Shown in pieces: positions 56,413 to 64,000 of a stretch of 64,000 bases of DNA (position 1 is the stretch's first letter; each line of letters starts with the position of its first letter). This DNA is from Arion vulgaris (lineage: Eukaryota; Mollusca; Gastropoda; Stylommatophora; Arionidae): positions 32,209,647 through 32,273,646 of the forward strand of contig CM036758.1 of the NCBI GenBank assembly GCA_020796225.1, given 5' to 3'. Made by a program: the position numbers and the translations under genes. Below the pieces are notes generated by a model. It was given only the letters and a program-made list of their open reading frames with translations, searched no databases and had not been told where the DNA came from.

Positions 56413-59114
56413 AGGTGGTTGTGAGTTCATGTCACAGTATTTCTATGTTGTCTATCCATCTGCTTCTGCAACATTCTTGTTCCTGTGCCAGATTATTCTT
56501 GTTCTCTGTGCCAGATTTATTCTTGTAGGCACTATATGGTAGTTGACTGGACTTGAGATATTCAACACTTGTCGGGTATTTCACGCACCCTTTCTATGTT
56601 CTAAATTGACATGAATTTTTATAGAGTATTATTGTTGGTGTCTGTTTCAATCCTCCCGGGCATCAGGCCAGAGTCAGCAGAAAATGAAGTGCCTAAAATC
56701 AGTGGAGGATAGATAACTAGTCCAAGTTTAATCCCAGCCAGCCTCAATGTGCTGAGTTGATTCATGGCCTGGGCACATTTTATAGAACACAGCTTCATAG
56801 TGTCATTAATAACAATAATAATACAGATTGCTAAGTATCGATGTGCATGTTGAAGTAATTACATTAATATTTTCTGTACTTTGTGGCTATCCATATTACA
56901 ACTAGTTCATCTATAAGACACATAGTATTTTCTTGAAATTCTGTCTTTTCTAATCTATTCTCTGGCAGCTTTTTGGTTAGCTTATCTTCGTATAGTTAGA
57001 CCATTTGTAGTACAGAGGTGGTGGTTGTGAGTCCATGCTGTCACAGTATTTCTGCCGTCTATCAATCTGCTTGACCATTCTTGTTGGCTATGCCAGATCT
57101 ACTCTTGTAGGCAGAAAATGGTAGTTGGATCTACTCTTGTAGGCATAAAATGTTAGTTGACTGCACTATATATGGATGTCTTTAAATGGTTAATATATAC
57201 AATCCTCCCGGGCATCAGGCCAGAGTCAGTAGACCGTGAAGTGCCTAAAATCAGTGGAGGATAGATAACTAGTCCAAGTTTAATCCCAGCCAGCCTCAAT
57301 GTGCTGAGTTGATTCATGGCATGGGCACATTTGTAGAATACAACTCATTCTACCATAAATGATCAATGTGCATGTTAAGTGATTACATTGCTAGTTGTGG
57401 GTCTTTGTGTCTATCCATGTTAAAAGTCTCATCTATATGGTAGAAGTTTCATGAAATTCAGTCTTGTCTAATTTATTCTCTGGCAGCTTTGTGGTTAGCT
57501 CTTATTGTTCTTTGCGTCGCTCTTGACGACCAATTTAATCACTCTTTGTGATATGTTTGATCTTTGCCAAGAACATGTATACGTTGCACATTGGTGTGGT
57601 AGGCCCCTAAACGCATAAGACTTCTACACGTTTAGGACATGTGCATCTGATTTCAGCCAAACCTCCTTAGTCACCTCTTACGACATGTGTGGCAGGTAAC
57701 AGTGGTTCTATTCTTTACACCCCAAATTTGGCCCTGATAACCACTCGGGCGTGTGGTTAGCTAATTTTCATGTTAGTCCATGCTGTCACAGTATTTCTAT
57801 CTGTATCCATCTGTTTCTTCACTTTTCTTGTAATCTGTGCCAGATCTTGTCTTGTAGGAACAAAGTTAGTTAACAGACCTGAGATCTTCTACTCTTATAG
57901 GCACAAAATGGTAGTTGACTGAAATTATTCACATTAGATGTTGAACCTGTTTATATTTGTTCTTTTTACATAATTTATGATAAAATTTCTATATTCTCTC
58001 ATCTGTGAGCTTCATGGTTTCATTGAATAAGGACAAATAACTAGATACATCTTTCACGTCATTTCTGTTCTAAATTGACATACTGAATCTTAATAATGAG
58101 ACAATTATTGTTGGTGTCTCAATCCTCCCGGGCATCAGGCCAGAGTCAGTTGACAATGAAGTGCCTAAAATCAGTGGAGGATAGATAATTAGTCCAAGTT
58201 TAATCCCAGCCAGCCTCAATGTGCTGAGTTGATTCATGGCCTGGGCACATTTGTAGAACACAGCTTGATAGTGTCATTGATAATAATAGTGATAAGAGCC
58301 ACAGTTGTGCAGCATTGTCGATTTACATAGCACTATTGGCCATGGTTCTGTGGATTTATTCAGAATACAAGTCACTATACCTGTATGGTTCTTGATATCT
58401 TCTTTGATATTTTTGTGTTGTCTATGGGTGCCTTAAATGGTTATTAGTTAGTGAACCGAAGTCATAACCTTTTCTTACCGTCTTAACTTTGGTAGAACTG
58501 TCATCGCACCTATTTTCTGTAACTATAATATTAAACCTAGAAAAATGTATGTATTATAAATTAACATCTTGAATTGTAACAAGATTTTTATTGTTGGTGT
58601 CTGATCCAATCCTCCCGGGCATCAGGCCAGAGTCAGTTGACAATGAAGTGCCTAAAATCAGTGGAGGATAGATAACTAGTCCAAGTTTAATCCCAGCCAG
58701 CCTCATTGTGCTGAGTTGATTCATGGCATGGGCACAGTAGATTACAAATTGTTTTATCTGTGTGGTTCTTGTAATCTTTGGCACCTTTCTATTGTAGATA
58801 GTCATTAAATGGTTACTGAACTAGTCATAGCACATAGTAGCAGTTATTGTGTGAAATTTGGCTGCCTTTACATTAGTAGAACTGTGATCATGTCTGTTGT
58901 ATTTATTCTAGTAAACATACATGCAATTTATGTATTATTAATTAATGTCCTGAAATGTAACATTGTTTTTGTGTGTGTTTGATTCAATCCTCCCGGGCAT
59001 CAGGCCAGAGTCGGCAGACAATGAAGTGCCTAAAATCGGTGGAGGATAGATAACTAGTCCAAGTTTAATCCCAGTCAGCCTCAATGTGCTGAGCTGATTC
59101 ATGGCATGGGTACA
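56083..59114 (+). repeat. Cluster of six 131-bp core repeats within larger diverged duplications
   Basis: Cores at about 56083-56213, 56648-56777, 57200-57329, 58120-58249, 58607-58736 and 58985-59114, all plus, each running from CAATCCTCCCGGGCATCAGG to a CATGGCNTGGGCACA-like end. Cores are about 95% alike by eye. Flanks also align ('tgtgccagatctactcttg', 'aaatggtagttgactg') but are much more diverged. A TA-run lies at 56373-56408. Confidence 0.9.
57491..57762 (-). mobile_element. SINE-A with 10-bp TSD inside the core-repeat cluster
   Basis: TSD GTGGTTAGCT at 57491-57500 and 57753-57762. The homologous flank of another unit (about 56985) shows the uninterrupted 'tttggttagctta'. Confidence 0.92.
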
Positions 59115-59229
59115 TTTCTTGCTTTCTAGAACATAAATTATGTGTTATATCTAATAGTCTGTTTAGTGATCAACAGTGGATTCTGTGTTATTGATGATGT
59201 AAATGCAGAGAAAGGAACATTAGGTTTGG

Positions 59230-59882
59230 TTAAGGGGGGACTCTGGTCTGGAAACTATTTTCTTTGCTTTGGTATTAATGTAGAATTTGTATAACAATTT
59301 TGAAAGATTATGACTTAGAATAGTAGAAAAATTAGAAAAAAAAAGTCTTACACGTTGCCATGGAAACAATACAAAATGGCCGCTAGTAACATTTCAAATC
59401 CTAAGGCTCTGAAGTTAATGAATATAAATGAATTCTGTTTTCACTCTAAGGTCAATTGTAATATCTACAAAATTACTGATCCTTTTTAGGATATATTAAA
59501 TATTACATTTTTATGAATTTTGTGTAAACACACCCTCCAAAAACAGCTTTTTTGACCACATTTTGAGGGAATTTTTACCAAAAAATTTATAAAAATTAAA
59601 TATTTAATATATCCTAAAATCATGTGTAATATTTTAGATATTACAATTGCGCACCTTAGAGTGAAAACAGAATTCATTTACATTCATTAGATTCAGAGCC
59701 GTAGGGATTTGAAATTTTGTTTTTAGCGGCCATTTTGTATTGTTTCCATGGCAACACTTTGACATTTTTTTAAACTAATTTGTTTCTACTATTCTAAGTC
59801 ATACTCTTTCAAAATGCTTATACAAATTTTATATTAATATGAAAACAGATTCTTGATTTTCAAGACCCGAATCCCCCCTTAA
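59230..59882. mobile_element. 653-bp palindromic MITE-like element with TTAA ends
   Basis: Begins TTAAGGGGGGACTCTGGTCT and ends AGACCCGAATCCCCCCTTAA. The two halves are near-complete reverse complements over about 300 bp with a short centre near 59540-59570. TTAA ends suggest piggyBac-type insertion. It lies in BET intron 7, so the transcript could form a long hairpin. Each arm holds an X-box-like and a YY1-like motif. Confidence 0.92.
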
Positions 59883-60055
59883 CACTAAAAGTTACCAAAT
59901 CTCAAATGATGCATAACAATGGAGAGAAAAGTAATTTTATTTACTTTCTTGGCATCAAAGTTGTAGTTTTTGTTGTGTGTTTGCATTTAGCAGCAGTAAC
60001 CAACTGAATGAGATACTCCTGATTGTTTCTATAAAAGTTTACTTGTCTATTGCAG

Positions 60056-60157
60056 TCATACGCATGGCCTTTTCTGAAGCCAGTTGATGCAGAAGGTTTA
60101 GGACTCCATGACTATTATGATATTATTAAAAAGCCCATGGACCTTGGCACTGTCAAG
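60056..60157 (+). CDS. BRD2/3/4: BET exon 8: bromodomain 2
   Basis: [20 protein letters not shown], then [17 protein letters not shown] shelf and the [10 protein letters not shown] signature of BET BD2. 34 codons, phase 0. Confidence 0.97.
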
Positions 60158-60394
60158 GTTTGTTGTGCTTTATTTTTTGTGTGCATCTCAGGTTATGGAT
60201 GAAGCATTATTTTCTTTTCCTGTGTTATTTGTTGAACATTTAGAGTAAAATAAAATGTGACCGCGTATAAATCTATTGTTTTGATTAGTAGTAGTAATGC
60301 AATCGTTACATGACTCCCATGTCCCCACAACCAGTCAGATGTGTCTCAATATATAAACACATTGGGCAGCACTGGTCTAAAGGGTCTACATGTG

Positions 60395-61130
60395 AAGGAT
60401 TGACTTTATTGTACCGGTGTCCCGGGATATGACTTGCGTCCATGTTGGCAGAAATGACATGCCACCTATCAAGAGTTACGCAAAGCACAAACTTTGTAGC
60501 TCCAGCAACAGTCCTAGGGATCTAATGAAAAAATTGCGTGCGTGACACGGTCCCGATTTGAACCCTCATCCTTCAAAATGTCTTTGCTGTAGACCCCTTG
60601 ACCCTGTATAAAATAAATGAAAAGTAAAGCACCCATTTTCATACCATGTGGTGATACATTGGGGAATACAATGTTAGACTTTTATATTCTGTGGAGCAGG
60701 GTAGAATGCTGTGCCACAAAGATTGATGCAAATAAGTAACTTGTTAGCTATAAGCATCATGCATAAGTATATCTCACAAGTAGATTTAATGAGACAAGAT
60801 TAGTCATTTTATTGACAGATTTTCAAACCTGCATCCCATCATGGGCATACTCAGCAGTAGAAGACTAAGATGGCTAGGGAGTGTCCGAAGAATGGACTAT
60901 AGCCGCATGCCACTTTTATTGTTCTGTGAACTTCCGGAAGGGAAGAGATGCCAAGGCAGACTACTGCTTAGATATAAGGATGTCTGCAAGTCCTCAATGA
61001 AGAACATTTGCATCGGTCCCAACAGAGGAGAAAAAACTGCTGTGGACTGAGTTATGTGGAAAACATTATGCAAAGGTGCAGAATCTTTTGAAAAGAGACT
61101 TAAGGATGAGCAAACGCAAACTTAGTTGTC
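60395..61130. mobile_element. SINE-H (minus) and LINE ORF2 C-terminus (plus) in BET intron 8
   Basis: 60395-60615 SINE-H ('gacatgccacctatcaagag', 'gcacaaactttgtagctcc'). 60840-61125 plus LINE: MGILSSRRLRWLGSVRRMDY, LPEGKRCQGRLLLRYKDVCK. 61130-61750 has only a weak family G-like trace at 61510-61625. Confidence 0.72.
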
Positions 61131-61759
61131 ACAGTAAATTTGTAAATTGCCAGTCTATAGATAAAAAAAAAAAAAGGCCATATGTTAGAAAATGCCACTA
61201 GTTAATGTAGGTATTGATAATAGTTCCAATTTAGGAAATATTTATTAGTGGCTATGTATGCCATAATAATAGAGAAATTGAATTGTCAAATCTTGTGTAA
61301 ATCCGAAAACCAAAACTGTCATAGGTACCCCTGAATGAATACCAAATAGGGGTTTGGTAAAGACAACTTGATGGATAACTAACAAATACATGAATCACTG
61401 AAGTCATGTCATTCTTTACAGAACATGGCTGCAGACTGGACTTGTTGCTACCATACAAAAAGAAAGGTGCAAATCTCGCATACATTTTCATTTAAAATAG
61501 GGAACCGATCACTTGAATGGCGAGTGACACCGCTAAAGGAAAGCAGACCATCATGCAAAACTCGATAAGATGCGACAATACTGACTACACCTGAATACAT
61601 AGTGGGTGAATGAACGAACAACATACCTTTTCCAAACGGCAAAATGTGTGTTATTCCTCAATTTATGATCTTGTTTATAAATTTTGTCAACGAATACTTT
61701 CCTCAAGACCAGTAAATGTGTGTACAATCTTTAACCTATATCTTCTGTATCAATTTTAG

Positions 61760-61888
61760 AAAAAGATGGAAAGCAGAGAATACAGAACTGTAGCAGAGTT
61801 TGCAGAGGATTTCAGACAGATATTCCATAACTGTTACAGATACAACCCCCCAGATAGCGATGTGGCTAAAATGGGGAGAAAATTGCAG
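61760..61888 (+). CDS. BRD2/3/4: BET exon 9: bromodomain 2 core
   Basis: [20 protein letters not shown], then [20 protein letters not shown] and KLQ. Asn of NCYRYN binds acetyl-lysine. 43 codons, phase 0. Confidence 0.97.
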
Positions 61889-62652
61889 GTGAGATCATAA
61901 ATATTAGTTACTCTGGCATGTATGCTAAGCAAACAAACTTTGATAAATTTAATTACAAAAATACACCAACAAAAAGTAAACGCCTGGGCAATATTAATTC
62001 AGTAACGGTCATCAGTTTATACTTTTTGTGTTTTTGTACAATTAAAAACAGTATGAAATATAATTCATATGAAAACATAAGAATACTAAGAGAATGCATA
62101 TTCCTAGTGGCAACATATGTGTGAAGCATGGACATTTAGCAAGTAGTGGAAAGAGTGCTTTTGAATATAAGTATTGCATAAGAGTCCTGTGTCGCCTTTT
62201 TTGTTTTTAACGGCAGGCTACAATCTTTCAATTCTTCCCATGGAATACAACACACATGACGTAAACCCACCTCTACCGTTGTCTTTGATGGTCTCCAATA
62301 ATGCACATTTTGTCTGCTAGATTTCTGTTTATTTATTCCATCTTGTCTTTCCTTCTTCTTTGTGTTCGATCTTCACAGCCAATTTTATAATTCTTATTGT
62401 GATATATAATTGACTTTGACAAGAACGACTGACGTGTTGAACCCATTAAAATTAGGCCCCCACTGTGTGTAGGATACCATTTTTTCCCTACAGGAAGTGT
62501 TTTGAGTCTATCTCGGTGACAGTAAGTCCCTAACACTTCCCCTTCATTCGTACAAGTTCTCTTTAATGATCTATTTTGCAGAATATTTTGACTTGGATCT
62601 GTGCCAAAGAGCCTAACATTTAATCTCTGAATCTAATCTTTGACAATTTCAG
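61889..62652. other. BET intron 9, with SINE-A' at 62345-62560
   Basis: 62345-62560 (minus) pairs with 12232-12440: a SINE-A-like 3' half plus a different head ('caggaagtgttttgagtc', 'tctcggtgacagtaagtcc'). The rest is unassigned AT-rich sequence. Confidence 0.65.
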
Positions 62653-62844
62653 GAGGTCTTTGAGATGAAGTATGCCCTCATGCCAGAAGAATCACTGCAG
62701 GCAGATCCAACACCACCATCATCTGTGGCATCTGGTTTGACACGAGGTGAGGAAGGCAGTGGACTGTCTTCAAGTGGTGAGAGTTCTGATGATGATGACA
62801 GTGAAGAGGAAAGAGAAAGACAGTTAAGAGACCTGCAAGAACAA
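62653..62844 (+). CDS. BRD2/3/4: BET exon 10: end of BD2 and acidic serine region
   Basis: EVFEMKYALMPEESLQADPT, then EEGSGLSSSGESSDDDDSEE and ERERQLRDLQEQ. SSSGESSDDDDSEEE is the BET N-terminal phosphorylation cluster (casein-kinase-2-type sites); the following segment starts the motif B coiled coil. Confidence 0.96.
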
Positions 62845-62919
62845 GTAAGTTTGATGTATTTAAAATGTTTAATTTTAGTTAAATTAGTTTTATTGTCACA
62901 CTGAGATACTTCCAAAGGA

Positions 62920-63090
62920 TTGACTTCATTGCATATCGTTTTACTTCATAAGGCTCTGTCCCTCCGCAGAAATGACACACCATCTGCTTAGAGTATTGTG
63001 CAAACACTAACCAATCCTAGGAGTCTCTGGAAGAATCTCCCACAAACATGAAATTAAAAATCCACAACCTTTGGAAATAACACAAATGGC
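62920..63090 (-). mobile_element. SINE-H fragment
   Basis: 'aaaggattgacttcattgca', 'cgcagaaatgacacaccatc' and 'gagtattgtgcaaa' match the H body. The head is lost. Confidence 0.6.
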
Positions 63091-63283
63091 TAAGCGACAG
63101 ATACACTCTTGTTATTCAAAGTGTTATGTGAATTGACATTAAATACATTTGAAAATTTATAGACTCCACAATCTTCAGAAATGATGTTTCTCCTTTAAAG
63201 TGCATATTTTATGTTGAATATTTATCTTGTTGTGGAGTTTAACAATGTGTAACAATATTCTCTTTGTCTTCCGTCACTCACAG

Positions 63284-63693
63284 CTTGCCAAAGTCCAGGA
63301 ACAACTAGCATCACTTACTAGGGAACATGTGCAAAGATTGAAAGAAAAGAATGAAAACAAGACCAAGAAGAAGAAAAAGGTCAAGGAAGAAATCAAGAAA
63401 GAACCAATAGAAACAGTGAACCCACTTCCACAAGTTCCTATGGCATCTCTGCCAGCCCCAGCTCTCACAAAAGACACTCCAAAACCCAAGAAAAAGTCAA
63501 AACAGAAGTCACCAGCCAACAAGAAACCTAGAAACAACAGCATTAATCGTGGGAATTCAAACTATAAACGCTCGAGCTTTTACCCCTGCCCCACCTCTGG
63601 TGCCACCATTTGATAGTGATGACGAGGACAATGCAAAGCCAATGACGTACGATGAGAAACGACAATTGAGTCTTGATATTAATAAGTTGCCAG
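63284..63693 (+). CDS. BRD2/3/4: BET exon 11: motif B, basic region and start of ET domain (frameshift)
   Basis: [20 protein letters not shown] (motif B coiled coil), Lys-rich [13 protein letters not shown], Pro/Ala stretch, then a +1 frame change at about 63535-63575. The downstream frame reads [20 protein letters not shown] and [11 protein letters not shown], the ET-domain start. The length (410) disagrees with phases 0 in/1 out by one base, supporting a single inserted base (or two lost). Confidence 0.94.
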
Positions 63694-63951
63694 GTAAGAA
63701 TGTGGGGGCTACGTCAGCTTTCTTTTGTTTGTGTCACATGCTGCTCAAATTCATGATGCATTAAGATTTAGCTAAACAAATTAGAAAAAAAAGTGAGTGG
63801 TGGATTACGTTTCTGTACTTCTATTTTCTCATTGAAAGTTTTAGTTGCTGACCTATACCTCCCTAAGTAAGAAGGGTGAAGTAGAAGAAATGTTATATGC
63901 TTATCTCAGTGATTACATTGTCTTGACAATTTCTTTCTTCTGAATCTATAG

Positions 63952-64000
63952 GTGACAAGCTTGGTAGAGTTGTTCACATTATTCAATCTAAGGAACCGTC
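63952..64000 (+). CDS. BRD2/3/4: BET exon 12: ET domain (cut by window end)
   Basis: G|DKLGRVVHIIQSKEPS, the helix that follows LPG in the extraterminal domain, which binds NSD3/JMJD6-type partners in known BET proteins. Acceptor TCTATAG. Continues past the window. Confidence 0.95.
   Translation, partial: MTSLVELFTLFNLRNR

Larger units (their letters stand above)
44904..64000 (+). other. BRD2/3/4: BET-family double-bromodomain gene (5' part, 12 exons, continues beyond window)
   Basis: Chromatin reader that binds acetylated histone tails through two bromodomains and recruits transcription-elongation factors. Exon order gives a short N-terminus, BD1, a basic Ala/Ser linker, BD2, an acidic serine stretch, a basic Lys-rich region and the start of the ET domain. 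All internal introns up to exon 11 are phase 0, and exon 11 ends in phase 1. Two exons carry one frame-breaking indel each. Invertebrates usually have one BET gene, orthologous to BRD2, BRD3 and BRD4 together. Confidence 0.95.

Overview
This is a window of an animal nuclear genome. It holds two multi-exon genes, both on the + strand, in a very repeat-rich background. The organism is most likely a lophotrochozoan invertebrate, and a mollusc is my best guess. The proteins resemble both fly and vertebrate orthologues. The GT/AG introns are long and full of SINEs, LINE fragments and minisatellites, and nothing bacterial is present. The species cannot be fixed from the sequence alone.

Gene 1 (2133-24085) is a complete ABL-type non-receptor tyrosine kinase in 11 coding exons: a myristoylated cap, SH3, SH2, the kinase domain, a long disordered linker and a C-terminal F-actin-binding domain. 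Gene 2 (44904 to beyond 64000) is a BET-family double-bromodomain protein (orthologue of BRD2/3/4 and fly fs(1)h). Twelve exons are visible, covering BD1, BD2, the acidic serine region and the start of the ET domain; the 3' end lies outside the window. About 20.8 kb of mobile-element debris separates them. ABL1 and BRD3 share human 9q34, so this adjacency may be an old linkage.

The rest is mostly repeats. I separate these by eye: SINE-A (about 250 bp, GAA-repeat tail, many copies with clean target-site duplications), SINE-B (shares a central core with A), an A-like chimera, several tRNA-headed SINEs (C, F, H, I, J), many LINE 3' ends encoding RNase H and the C-terminal part of ORF2, one Tc1/mariner relic, a 653-bp near-perfect palindrome flanked by TTAA, a cluster of about 131-bp core repeats in a BET intron, and at least nine minisatellite arrays. 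Several insertions are nested and datable by their target-site duplications. Two arrays appear to have been seeded by SINE copies.

Five conserved exons carry small frame-breaking indels while all splice sites and domains are otherwise intact. I read these as probable sequence or assembly errors rather than pseudogenisation. No CRISPR array, rRNA or confident functional tRNA gene was seen. SINE and LINE letters are my own labels.
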